Under the pieces are notes generated by a model. The model did not search any database, was not told the DNA's origin, and was given only the letters and a program-made list of their open reading frames with translations. The position numbers and the translations under genes are program-made. From the NCBI RefSeq assembly GCF_035958815.1, contig NZ_CP108383.1, positions 5,022,001-5,086,000 of the forward strand: a stretch of 64,000 nucleotides of DNA, in the 5' to 3' direction. How positions within the stretch are numbered: the first letter of the stretch is position 1; each line of letters begins with the position of its first letter. The stretch comes from Nocardia sp. NBC_01327 (GTDB lineage: Bacteria > Actinomycetota > Actinomycetes > Mycobacteriales > Mycobacteriaceae). Positions 33,680 to 42,070 of this stretch are shown here, piece after piece.

Positions 33680-33956
33680 GCCGTCGATCCACCCGCACTA
33701 GCCGTCGAGGGAATCGCCCGCGATGTCATCCGCGTCATCCAGCGCGCGCCGAGACGCCGGACTCTATATCTCCGACAGCATCATCGTGACCATCGCGAGT
33801 AGCACTGAGGTGCGGACAGCGGTATTGCAACACCAGGCGTTGATTGCCGACGAAACCCTGGCGGAGGAGATCTTCCTCGTTTCGGAACTCGACGACGGCT
33901 ACTGCGGAACGGCCGGATCCACCGACCTCCTCATCCACATCGACAGAACGAGCTGA
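33680..33956 (+). pseudogene. ileS: Remnant of isoleucyl-tRNA synthetase C-terminus (frameshifted)
   Basis: Two adjacent frames read as the end of an actinobacterial IleRS. The first frame gives AVEGIARDVIRVIQRA (33701-33748). One frame over, from about 33744, comes RRDAGLYISDSIIVTIASS followed by ALIADETLAEE and LLIHIDR at the end. The join within CAGCGCGCGCCGAGAC is a frameshift. The ~950 upstream residues, including catalytic and editing domains, are missing, so this is a decayed gene piece, not a functional protein. The intact ileS is presumably elsewhere. Confidence 0.8.
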
Positions 33957-33996
33957 GATCCAGCAACGCGGCTCGCCCTGCATTCGACGAAAGGGG

Positions 33997-34242
33997 TTAA
34001 GGCATCAGGTTGCAGGATTGGCCGGACATGAGGCCGAGGCCGCACAGCAGGATCACTCGTAGGGTGGACAGTTCGCCGGAATTGATCGAACCTGTTGACG
34101 CTGAGCCGGAATCGGCGATGGTGGTGAGGGGGGCTGGGGTGGGGGTGACGGGTGCGGCCTGGGCGGTGCCGGCGGCTAGTGCGCCGGAGATCAGGCAGGC
34201 GGCCAGGATGTGGGGGAGTTTCGGTGGCGGAATCGATTTCAT
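33997..34242 (-). CDS. Small secreted protein, 81 aa
   Basis: The signal peptide MKSIPPPKLPHILAACLISG runs into an A-x-A site near residue 29. A Thr/Pro/Ser linker and a C-terminal stretch TLRVILLCGLGLMSGQSCNL follow, with two cysteines. The ATG has an excellent GAGGAGGAACA ribosome site. No family was recognised; size and composition fit a nocardial small exported protein. Confidence 0.72.
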   Translation of the reverse strand: MKSIPPPKLPHILAACLISGALAAGTAQAAPVTPTPAPLTTIADSGSASTGSINSGELSTLRVILLCGLGLMSGQSCNLMP

Positions 34243-34432
34243 TGTTCCTCCTCGGAGTGATGCTGCGTAGCACTCTAGGAGGGGGCCGCCTCTGAGGAAT
34301 GCCGCGAATTTCGGGGGCCTGCGATGGGGTTCCGGTTGGTGGTCGCTGCCTGACCGGTAGCTCCGCATTGGCTGTTGGGCGGCGCAAGGTGTGTGCAAGC
34401 GCGGTGGGAGGGATGGCGTGCAGGATGGGGTC

Positions 34433-35212
34433 ATGTGGACAACAACCGACAGTGTCGTCTCGGCCGACGGCACTCGTATCGTCTTCCATACGCTCGGTGA
34501 TGGGCCGCCGCTGGTGGTTCTGCACGGCGCGCTGGTCACCACGGAGTTGTATCTGCCGCTGGCCGAGCTGCTCGCCGCCGAATATCGGGTGGTGGTGGTC
34601 GGTCGGCGGGACTACGCGCCGAGTGGAAATGGCACGCGGCCAAGTGTTTTCGCCCGGCACGTCGAGGACCTTGCTGCTGTGCTCGAACGTCAGGACGGTC
34701 CGAGTTTTGTCTTCGGGCACTCCGCCGGGGGCCTGGTCACCCTGGAGGCGCTCGCCGCGGGCATTCCGAATATCCGGCGGTTCGCGCTGTACGAGGCACC
34801 CTTGGCGTTCGCGGGCGGCCCGCTGCGAACGACACTGGACCGAGCCCGCGAGCTCGTCGCCGACAACCACCCAGCCGATGCGGTGGTCGAATTCTTCCGG
34901 GCCATCCTCGATCCGCCTGCCCCGGAAAGCATCCTGCGCGCGCTGGGAGCGGCCATGGCCGCCCGCGCGCCCGGGTTGATCGCCGACCTCGAATGCCTCG
35001 CCGTAATGGATCCGGACCTGAACCGCTGGTCTGCCACGGCCACACCGGCACTGCTGCTGGCGGGCTCCGCCAGTGATGGTTACGGGCAGGAAAGCATGGA
35101 GAAACTCGATGCGGCCCTGCCGGATTCACGATTCACGCTGCTGGCCGGGCTGACCCACAGTCCCGATGATTTCGCTCCGGTAGCGACTGCGCTCCGCGAG
35201 TTCTTCCACTAG
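34433..35212 (+). CDS. Alpha/beta hydrolase
   Basis: The 259-residue protein has the oxyanion strand VVLHGALVTTELY, the nucleophile elbow FGHSAGGLVTLEA with Ser near residue 95, the acid in LAGSASDGYG and a late His in LAGLTHSPDDF. It should be a cytoplasmic esterase or hydrolase; substrate unknown. The ATG follows GGATGGGG. Its TAG stop overlaps the complementary stop of the converging gene (shared CTAG). Confidence 0.87.
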   Translation: MWTTTDSVVSADGTRIVFHTLGDGPPLVVLHGALVTTELYLPLAELLAAEYRVVVVGRRDYAPSGNGTRPSVFARHVEDLAAVLERQDGPSFVFGHSAGGLVTLEALAAGIPNIRRFALYEAPLAFAGGPLRTTLDRARELVADNHPADAVVEFFRAILDPPAPESILRALGAAMAARAPGLIADLECLAVMDPDLNRWSATATPALLLAGSASDGYGQESMEKLDAALPDSRFTLLAGLTHSPDDFAPVATALREFFH

Positions 35213-35838
35213 CCCGCGAGCCCGTACAGCTCCGCAAGTTCCCAATTCCCCTGAACGCCAGGTAGTTCGGACAGGTAGTCGACAATTCGGGCGCGCTCCC
35301 ATCCATGCGACTCCCGCAGACCCTCGGCCAGCATCCCGAGATAGCGCGCGGAGGGCTTCCGAAGCACGACGGTCGCAGGATCCCAGGGTGACGTAAAGGT
35401 CAGGACGGGAAAACCGTCGAGATCGCCGACATGGACAACGGTCTCGTACCGACCCGGCCCGAACTGCACACGGCCGGAGTCCAGCACTGCGTCGATATCG
35501 AAATCGGTTGTCCGGCCAGGAATCCGGTGCATCTCCTGAGTGAGCAGATCGCTGAACTGCTGCCGAGTCAGCAGGTACCCGCGCCCCGCGGCGCCCCGCG
35601 GCCAGCCGGGTTCTGGCCGATCGGTATAGAAGGCCACGCCCCCGGGCCAGACGAGACTCTGCCAGGCGAAGTAGACAGTCCCGGGCAGAGTGAGGGGAGT
35701 GGTCTTCAAAGGTGGTGTGCGGTCACGGAATCCGGGATAGGTGTGCGTCGTGCCCGGGGGAGTGCCGCCCTCGGCGTAGTACGCCAGCCTGCGGGCGAGC
35801 AGGTTGGAGCCGTACGCGCAGTACCAGACGTGCGTCAT
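35209..35838 (-). CDS. Gamma-glutamylcyclotransferase-like protein
   Basis: The 209-residue protein starts MTHVWYCAYGSNLLARR, the YGSN signature of the GGCT/AIG2 fold. It also has VYFAWQSLVWPGGVAFYTD and GRGYLLTRQQFSDLL, as in actinobacterial GGCT-like proteins (some are annotated as histone deacetylase by error). No proven substrate. Its ATG overlaps the stop of the TetR gene (ATGA), so they are translationally coupled. Confidence 0.75.
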   Translation of the reverse strand: MTHVWYCAYGSNLLARRLAYYAEGGTPPGTTHTYPGFRDRTPPLKTTPLTLPGTVYFAWQSLVWPGGVAFYTDRPEPGWPRGAAGRGYLLTRQQFSDLLTQEMHRIPGRTTDFDIDAVLDSGRVQFGPGRYETVVHVGDLDGFPVLTFTSPWDPATVVLRKPSARYLGMLAEGLRESHGWERARIVDYLSELPGVQGNWELAELYGLAG

Positions 35839-36461
35839 CGAGGCCGATCGGGGCGTAGCACCAGCGGCAGATACACCTGATCGACGATATCGATGATGAC
35901 CGCGTCATCGATCGGCGCCCCGAACATCAGGAACTCGTTGCGCAGCAGGTCGATTGCGACCATGGCCCGCCGGGAATCCAGAGTCGAGCGCTCGACCTCA
36001 CCGCGTTCCACAGCACGCTGCAGCAGCATTCGAATCGTCGCGGGCCCGGCGCCGTGCACCCGTTCCCTGATGAGCCGCCCGAATTCGGGCTCACGGTTCA
36101 TCTCGGCGATGAGTCCACGCAGGAGGCCACCGAACGGTGTGGTCATCTTCGCGGAAATCTGGCGCAGCAGGGAGATCACATCCGTGCGCAGCGCGCCGGT
36201 ATCGGGGACATCGGCATCGGCGATGCCAATCCCCTTGTAGGCGTCCATAACCAGCTCGGCGCGCCCGGACCAGCGGCGATACAGGACAGCCTTGCTGGTG
36301 CGCGCCCTGATCGCGACCCGTTCCATGGTCAGCGCGGAGTATCCCCGCTCGGCCAATTCCTCCAGCGTGGCCATGAGAATGGCGCGCTCGAGTTCCGCGC
36401 CACGGCGGCGCGGTCCTTTGCGATGGTCGAGGGTCGTCTCGACGGATTGCTCGAGGTTCAC
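35835..36461 (-). CDS. TetR-family regulator, divergent from P450
   Basis: The 208-residue regulator has DNA-binding helices ILMATLEELAERGYSALTME and ARTSKAVLYRRWSGRAELV, and a TetR_C_11-like C-terminus (LLRGLIAEMNREPEFG). It faces the P450-ferredoxin operon across 109 bp and is coupled to the GGCT-like gene. By position it is the likely repressor of the P450, and might also sense a product of the terpenoid locus (inference). Confidence 0.9.
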   Translation of the reverse strand: MNLEQSVETTLDHRKGPRRRGAELERAILMATLEELAERGYSALTMERVAIRARTSKAVLYRRWSGRAELVMDAYKGIGIADADVPDTGALRTDVISLLRQISAKMTTPFGGLLRGLIAEMNREPEFGRLIRERVHGAGPATIRMLLQRAVERGEVERSTLDSRRAMVAIDLLRNEFLMFGAPIDDAVIIDIVDQVYLPLVLRPDRPR

Positions 36462-36501
36462 TGCCGGCGGGACTCCTGCGGACGGGTCGAGAGAACGTTG
36501 C

Positions 36502-36568
36502 GTTCCCTCAGTAGAGGCTTTACCGTGAGAAATAGAGTACCGATAGTATCTTATGATCTTGAGGGAAC
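36502..36568. promoter_or_regulatory. P450/TetR divergent promoter with 9-bp inverted repeat
   Basis: GTTCCCTCA (36502-36510) and TGAGGGAAC (36560-36568) are exact complements 49 bp apart; the right arm contains the P450 ribosome site. Between them lie a possible -35 TTTACC (36519-36524) and -10 TAGTAT (36544-36549). AT-richness is locally high. Confidence 0.5.
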
Positions 36569-36570
36569 CT

Positions 36571-37791
36571 ATGACAGAGACTGTTGTGCCATTTCAGGCC
36601 CAGGATGCCCCCGCCTTTCCGAGCGACCGCACCTGTCCGTATCAGCTACCCGCCCAGTACTTCCGGCTCCGCGACGACGAAGGCTCGCTGCGGAAGGTGA
36701 CTCTCTACGACGGGCGCACGGCCTGGGTGGTCACCAAGCACGACGCGGCGCGGAGACTGCTGGCCGACCCCCGCCTGTCCTCGGACCGGACCCACCTCGA
36801 TTTCCCCGCCACCTCGGCGCGCGTGCTCAGCTTCCGGGACCGCACACCGGGTTTCATCAGTCTCGACCCACCCGAGCACGGCCCCAAGCGGCGGATGCTG
36901 ATCAGCGAGTTCACCGTCAAACGGGTCAAGGGCATGCGGTCCGATATCGAGCAGATCGTGCACGGCTGCATCGATGACATGCTCGCCGCCGGTCCTCCGG
37001 CCGATCTGGTCAGCCAGTTCGCCTTGCCGGTCCCGTCTCTGGTGATCTGCCGCCTGCTCGGTGTGCCGTACGAGGATCACGAGATCTTCCAGGATGCGAG
37101 CCGACAGCTGTTGCAGGCGACAACCGCAGCCGATGCGACCGCCGCGCGCGATGCGCTCTCGGCCTATCTGGACGGGCTCATCACCGCGGTGCAGACCACG
37201 CCTCGTCCCGGTCTGCTGGGCAGCCTCGTCGCCGACCAGCTGGCCCACGGCGAGATCGATCGCGAGGAACTGGTCGCGACCGCGGTCCTGCTGCTCGTCG
37301 CCGGCCACGAGACAACGGCATCGATGACCTCACTATCGGTGATCACCCTGCTCGAGCATCCGGAGCAGCACGCCGCCCTGCGCGCCGATCCCGCTCTCAT
37401 CCCGGGCGCGGTCGAGGAACTGCTGCGCTATCTCGCCATCGCCGACATCGCGACCGGCCGAATCGCGAAGGCCGACATAGAGATCGACGGCCAGGTGATC
37501 GAGGCCGGTGACGGCGTGCTCGTCAGCAATTCCATCGCCAATCGCGATGGTGCGGTCTTCGCGGAGCCGGATACCTTCGATGTCCACCGCTCGGCCCGCC
37601 ACCACATCGCGTTCGGCTACGGCGTGCACCAGTGCCTCGGCCAGAACCTGGCCCGCCTGGAACTCGAGGTCATCCTCGCGGCGCTGTTCGATCGCATTCC
37701 GACTCTGCGGCTGGCGGTTCCGCTGGACCAACTGACGCTGCGACCCGGCACCACGATCCAGGGCGTCAACGAACTCCCGGTCACCTGGTGA
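36571..37791 (+). CDS. Cytochrome P450 (CYP105-like)
   Basis: The 406-residue class I P450 has I-helix AGHETTAS near residue 245, E-x-x-R in VEELLRYL, and the heme loop FGYGVHQCLGQNLAR near residue 348 with the axial Cys. This heme loop is typical of CYP105 enzymes that oxidise terpenoids, macrolides and xenobiotics. It is followed by a ferredoxin gene. The ATG has GAGGGAA just upstream. Its position near the terpenoid operon makes it a candidate tailoring enzyme. Confidence 0.93.
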   Translation: MTETVVPFQAQDAPAFPSDRTCPYQLPAQYFRLRDDEGSLRKVTLYDGRTAWVVTKHDAARRLLADPRLSSDRTHLDFPATSARVLSFRDRTPGFISLDPPEHGPKRRMLISEFTVKRVKGMRSDIEQIVHGCIDDMLAAGPPADLVSQFALPVPSLVICRLLGVPYEDHEIFQDASRQLLQATTAADATAARDALSAYLDGLITAVQTTPRPGLLGSLVADQLAHGEIDREELVATAVLLLVAGHETTASMTSLSVITLLEHPEQHAALRADPALIPGAVEELLRYLAIADIATGRIAKADIEIDGQVIEAGDGVLVSNSIANRDGAVFAEPDTFDVHRSARHHIAFGYGVHQCLGQNLARLELEVILAALFDRIPTLRLAVPLDQLTLRPGTTIQGVNELPVTW

Positions 37792-37821
37792 CCGTATGCC
37801 TGCGATTCGAAAGGAGTACGC

Positions 37822-38016
37822 ATGCGAGTGACTGCCGACCGGAATATCTGCATCGGCGCGGGCCTGTGCGCACTGACCGCTCCCGCGGTCTTCGATCAGG
37901 ACGACGATGAGGGCCTCGTCATAGTCCGAGATGCTCACCCGGACAACATGACTGAGCCCGCCGTCCGGGAGGCGCTCAACATTTGCCCCTCCGGCGCCAT
38001 CGCATTCACCGAATAG
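37822..38016 (+). CDS. [3Fe-4S] ferredoxin
   Basis: The 64-residue ferredoxin has three cluster ligands: Cys10 and Cys16 in NICIGAGLCALTAP and a third in ALNICPSGAI. The second cysteine position of 4Fe-4S proteins is Gly/Ala, so a 3Fe-4S cluster is expected. It lies 30 bp after the P450 with an AAAGGAG ribosome site and should be its redox partner. Confidence 0.95.
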   Translation: MRVTADRNICIGAGLCALTAPAVFDQDDDEGLVIVRDAHPDNMTEPAVREALNICPSGAIAFTE

Positions 38017-38124
38017 CCGGACAACCGAGGGTCGTCACACCGCAGCGCTGTCGCCGGTCTAGCCGGTAGATCGGCGAAACCGCGGCAGCCGCAGAGTCTT
38101 CCGAGATTGCGGCGGCCGGTGGTC

Positions 38125-41100
38125 TCACGTCAGTGCAGCATCGGGTTGCGGTACGCGCTCGGTGGATCGCGGCTCGGCGGGCGTCCGCGACAACCTGCTC
38201 GGCCACCAGTTCCATCGCCCGACCAGCACGGCCATCGCCGGGATCATGACCGTGCGCACCACGAGCGTGTCGAGCAGCAGCCCGGTCGCGATGGTGAAGC
38301 CGATCTGGGCGATATTCGTGATGTCGGAGAACATCAGCGCGAACATGGTGATAGCGAAAACAATTCCCGCCGTGGTGATTACGCCCCCCGTTCGGCTGAG
38401 TGCCCGTGCGACGGCCGCGCGCAGGCCCGCATCGGGCGCGGCCCGCAACTCATCGCGTACCCGGGACATCAGCAGCAGATTGTAGTCGGCGCCGACGGCC
38501 GTCAGGGCGATGAAAGCCATCGACGGCACCGCCCAGTGCAGCGGTTTGCCCAGAATGTGTTGCCACAGCAGCACACTGAGCCCGAGCGCGGCGAGATACG
38601 ACAGCAGCACTGTGCCGAAAACGTACAGGGGCGCGATCAGACTGCGCAGCGTCACCGCCAGCACCAGCAGGATCAGTATCGACGCCGCCGCGATAATGGT
38701 GACGAGATCCCGGAAGGCCATGGCGCGCAAGTCGACATAGGCCTGCGACATGCCGCCGGTCTCGAAGGTCGCGCCGGTCAGTGAGGTGCGGCCGGCCGCC
38801 GCCCGCGCGGCATCGGCGACCTGCTGCGTCAGTGCCAGACCCTCAGCGCTGAAGGCATTTGCCTTGCCGAACACCATCATTCGCGCGGAATGCCCGTCCG
38901 GAGAGAGATAGATTTTGGTGGCGGTGGTCAGATCCTTGTTCGTCATCGCGAGGTCGGGGAGGTTGAATCCGCCCGCCGCCGGCGCGATGGTCGGGTTCTG
39001 CGCCAAGCCGTTCAGGAAGCCGACGGCTTGATCGAGCCCGGCCGGTAGCTGGTCGTACACCTGCGCCACCTGCGTGACACCGTCGTGCAGCTGACCGGTG
39101 CCGGCGGCCAGTCCGTCGGCGCCGGTCTTCGCCTGTCCGATACCGGATCCGAGCGCACCGATTCCCTGCTGCAACCGAGTCTGCCCGTCGACCAGTGCGG
39201 TCGATCCCGCCTGCGCCGTTTGCAGACCGGTAACCAACTGGGCGATACCGGTCGCCAGCTGCGCCTGGCCGTCCGACAGCGCGTGCACACCCGCCCGCAG
39301 CTGCGCCAGCTCGCTCACGGCATTGCCGGTCGAACTGCTGTCGAAGGCCGACAGTGCGGCCTGGGCGGTGGCGCACATCGGCGTGGCCGCGCATTGCGGA
39401 TCGGCCGACACCAGCGCCCGTAATCCGTCGATGGCGGACAGCGGCCCCTGCACCGGGGCCAGTGCGAGATCCACCCGATCGGCGAGATCGGCACTGCCCG
39501 TTTGCAGGCGCTGCGCCCCGGAGCTGAGTTGTACTGCGCCACCGGCTAATTGGTCGATGCCATTGGCGAGCGTGTGCGAGCCGTCGACGAGCTGGGAGGC
39601 GCCCTGCCCGGCCTGCGCGGAACCGCTGGTGAGACTGCCCATTCCGGCGGCCAGCGCCTGAGCCCCGTCGTTCAGCTGCGCCACACCGCTGGACAATCGC
39701 TGCACATCGGGCCGAGCGGCCGAGAGCTGCGTGGCGGCCGCACCGAGCTGAGTGCTCACCGTCCCGATCTGCTTGTCGACCGCGGCCTCCGGGATGGGAA
39801 CGCCCAGCGGTCGCGAAATCGACCGGACGGCAGCGACTCCGGGCAGCCGGGTGATCTCGGTGGAGAGTGTTTCGATCGCGGCATAGTCACGTGCGGTGCG
39901 CATATCGTGATCGGAGCGGATCAGCACATAGATCGGCAGCAGTTCATTGGCGGGGAAATGCGCTGCGGCAGCGGCGTATCCGCGATTGCTGGGGGTGTCG
40001 GAGGGCTGCGTCGCGCGCTCGTCGTAGCTGATGACGAGTGTGGGCAGCACCGCCGCGAGGGCGGCGGTCACGGCCAGCGAGGCAGCCAGCATGCGGACGG
40101 GATGACCGGTGACCGCGGCCGCCATACGTTGCCAGTAATTCGCGGTCGGGCGCGCGGAGGGTTCGGCGAGACCCCAATCGGCGGCGATCATCAACAGCGC
40201 CGGCGTGAGCGTGATCGCCGCGGCCACCGTGATCAGCACACCGATCGCACACGGGATGCCGATGGTGCGGAACACTCCGATGCGGGTGAAAGTCATTGTG
40301 GCGCAAGTCAGGACCACGATGAGACCGGAGGCGAGGATGATCGGCGTAATCCGCCGGTACGCGCCCCGATACGCCTCGAGCGGGGACAGCGCTTCGCGCC
40401 GTCCCTCGTGGTACCGACTGATCAGGAAGATCGCATAGTCGGTACTCGCGCCGAGGATCATCGCCGACAGCAGCGCCACCGAGAAGATCGATGTCGGCAG
40501 TCCGTGGGCGCCGAACAGGGAGACCACCGGCCGCGCGGTCGCCAGCGCCAGCCCGATGGTGAGCAGCGCGACGAAAACGGTGGACAGCGATCTGTAGGTC
40601 GCCATGAGCAGCAGCGAGATCAGGACGACGGTCATCAGCGTGATAATGGCCAGCGCATGGTGGATGCCGTCGAGCTCATCGGCGAATGTCGGTCCGGGAC
40701 CGGTGATATCGGCTTGCAGGCCCGGCGGTCGCGGGACCGCCGCCACCGCGGCGCGCACCGCGGCGATCGATCGAGTGGCCTGGGTGGTTCCGGTATCGCC
40801 GACCAGGCGGATCTGTGTGTACACGGACTTCTTGTCCGCGCTGACAACCGATCCGGCGGTGGCGGGCGACGCCCACAGATCCATGACCGAATCGACGTGC
40901 TCGTGATCGGCCGTCAGCGCGGCCACGATCTTGTCGCAGTAGGCGCGGTCGGTCGCATCGAGCGGCTCGGCGCCCGTCAGCATCAGGTAGGCAATCCCCG
41001 AACTGCTCGATTCCCCGAACTGCTTACCCATCTCGATCAGCATTCGAGAGGCAGGCGTGTCCTGCGGAATCATCGGCGTGGAGTTGTCGAAAACCGTCGA

Positions 41101-41217
41101 TTCCAGCTGCGGTACAGCGAGATTCAGAATTCCGGCCGACAGCAGCCAGATCGCCACCACTACGTACCGGAATCGCCGCACCAGTGCACCGAGTTTGTCG
41201 AGTCGGTCGGCCTGCAT
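38125..41217 (-). CDS. MmpL-type RND transporter
   Basis: The 1030-residue protein has two copies of the RND membrane module: an N-terminal helix near VVVAIWLLSAGILN, then GASTDYAIFLISRYHEGRRE (MmpL signature) and the second-half equivalent GADYNLLLMSRVRDELR. Between the halves, about residues 490-760, lies a long extracytoplasmic L-x2-G-x3-L repeat region (LAAGMGSLTSGSAQAGQG, LATGIAQLVTGL), as in YhgE/MmpL-like proteins. It probably exports a lipid or lipophilic metabolite using the proton motive force. It is divergent from the terpenoid operon and convergent with the P450-ferredoxin unit. Confidence 0.92.
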   Translation of the reverse strand: MQADRLDKLGALVRRFRYVVVAIWLLSAGILNLAVPQLESTVFDNSTPMIPQDTPASRMLIEMGKQFGESSSSGIAYLMLTGAEPLDATDRAYCDKIVAALTADHEHVDSVMDLWASPATAGSVVSADKKSVYTQIRLVGDTGTTQATRSIAAVRAAVAAVPRPPGLQADITGPGPTFADELDGIHHALAIITLMTVVLISLLLMATYRSLSTVFVALLTIGLALATARPVVSLFGAHGLPTSIFSVALLSAMILGASTDYAIFLISRYHEGRREALSPLEAYRGAYRRITPIILASGLIVVLTCATMTFTRIGVFRTIGIPCAIGVLITVAAAITLTPALLMIAADWGLAEPSARPTANYWQRMAAAVTGHPVRMLAASLAVTAALAAVLPTLVISYDERATQPSDTPSNRGYAAAAAHFPANELLPIYVLIRSDHDMRTARDYAAIETLSTEITRLPGVAAVRSISRPLGVPIPEAAVDKQIGTVSTQLGAAATQLSAARPDVQRLSSGVAQLNDGAQALAAGMGSLTSGSAQAGQGASQLVDGSHTLANGIDQLAGGAVQLSSGAQRLQTGSADLADRVDLALAPVQGPLSAIDGLRALVSADPQCAATPMCATAQAALSAFDSSSTGNAVSELAQLRAGVHALSDGQAQLATGIAQLVTGLQTAQAGSTALVDGQTRLQQGIGALGSGIGQAKTGADGLAAGTGQLHDGVTQVAQVYDQLPAGLDQAVGFLNGLAQNPTIAPAAGGFNLPDLAMTNKDLTTATKIYLSPDGHSARMMVFGKANAFSAEGLALTQQVADAARAAAGRTSLTGATFETGGMSQAYVDLRAMAFRDLVTIIAAASILILLVLAVTLRSLIAPLYVFGTVLLSYLAALGLSVLLWQHILGKPLHWAVPSMAFIALTAVGADYNLLLMSRVRDELRAAPDAGLRAAVARALSRTGGVITTAGIVFAITMFALMFSDITNIAQIGFTIATGLLLDTLVVRTVMIPAMAVLVGRWNWWPSRLSRTPAEPRSTERVPQPDAALT

Positions 41218-42070
41218 CCAGAAGCCCCTATCGTCACATCGTTGCGAGGATCATAGGCATAGGTGCCGAGAATTCCGATACGAAGGCAATCGCGGCTGCA
41301 TTGTCCGAAAGGTGTTCGGCGCGTGCGGGCTTGGTATCACCGGTATCGCGCACGGCTCGCCACCGGCAGGGAATCCGACCCGCTCGGACGCGGAGTCGGG
41401 GCGAGGTTCGGGTGTCCGGAGAGGCCGTCTGGAACCGCCTCGGCCGGAGAGGAAGGCCTCGAAACGTACTCGGCGGTAACGTCTCTCGCGATCCAGCTCC
41501 CCGAGGTCGGCAACTGCGATCTACGCCGGTCCCGGCCACATCGAGTGTTCCGGGCACCGCATGGGCTATCCTCTCGGTCGAGTGGCGCTCGTCACTTCAC
41601 GAGGCATGGATGCGCGCTCCAGATGTAATCTCTTCGGTACCTGTTACCTTCAGTAACTACCAGAGATTGCTGGGGGACAACGGTATTGAGGCATTTGATG
41701 CGCCGTGGGCAATGTGGCTCGCTATGACGATGATGTCGACCCGGTTGCGGTGAATCCAATTCCATTTTCCCGCCGTCTATTTCGAATCGAAACGACGCGC
41801 GGATTCGAGACGTGCAGTCCCGCAATGCTATTACCGAAACCATTGATCATCCGGTAATCCGAACAACCGCAGACGTGTGTCACCGACGACGACACTCTGT
41901 GGTGAAGTGCCCATTTCACGGCCACCGGGCTGCCCCGGATCGGCCCCGCGGCGCCGACACAGTCGTCGGCTTGCTGCCGACTACCTCCCCTTGACCCGGC
42001 CCTGACGGCCAGGCGGCTGCCTGCTGCACCCTGACCGTCCACCGTGACCATGCCAAAGGAGTTCAGCGCC
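41218..42070. other. 853-bp intergenic region upstream of the terpenoid operon
   Basis: No convincing gene on either strand: the longer frames give Arg/Ser-rich, non-homologous translations. The region should hold the promoters of the MmpL gene and of the terpenoid operon. A small inverted repeat GTTAC-CTTCA-GTAAC lies at 41643-41657. The ribosome site AAGGAG for the operon's first gene is at 42056-42061. Confidence 0.5.
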
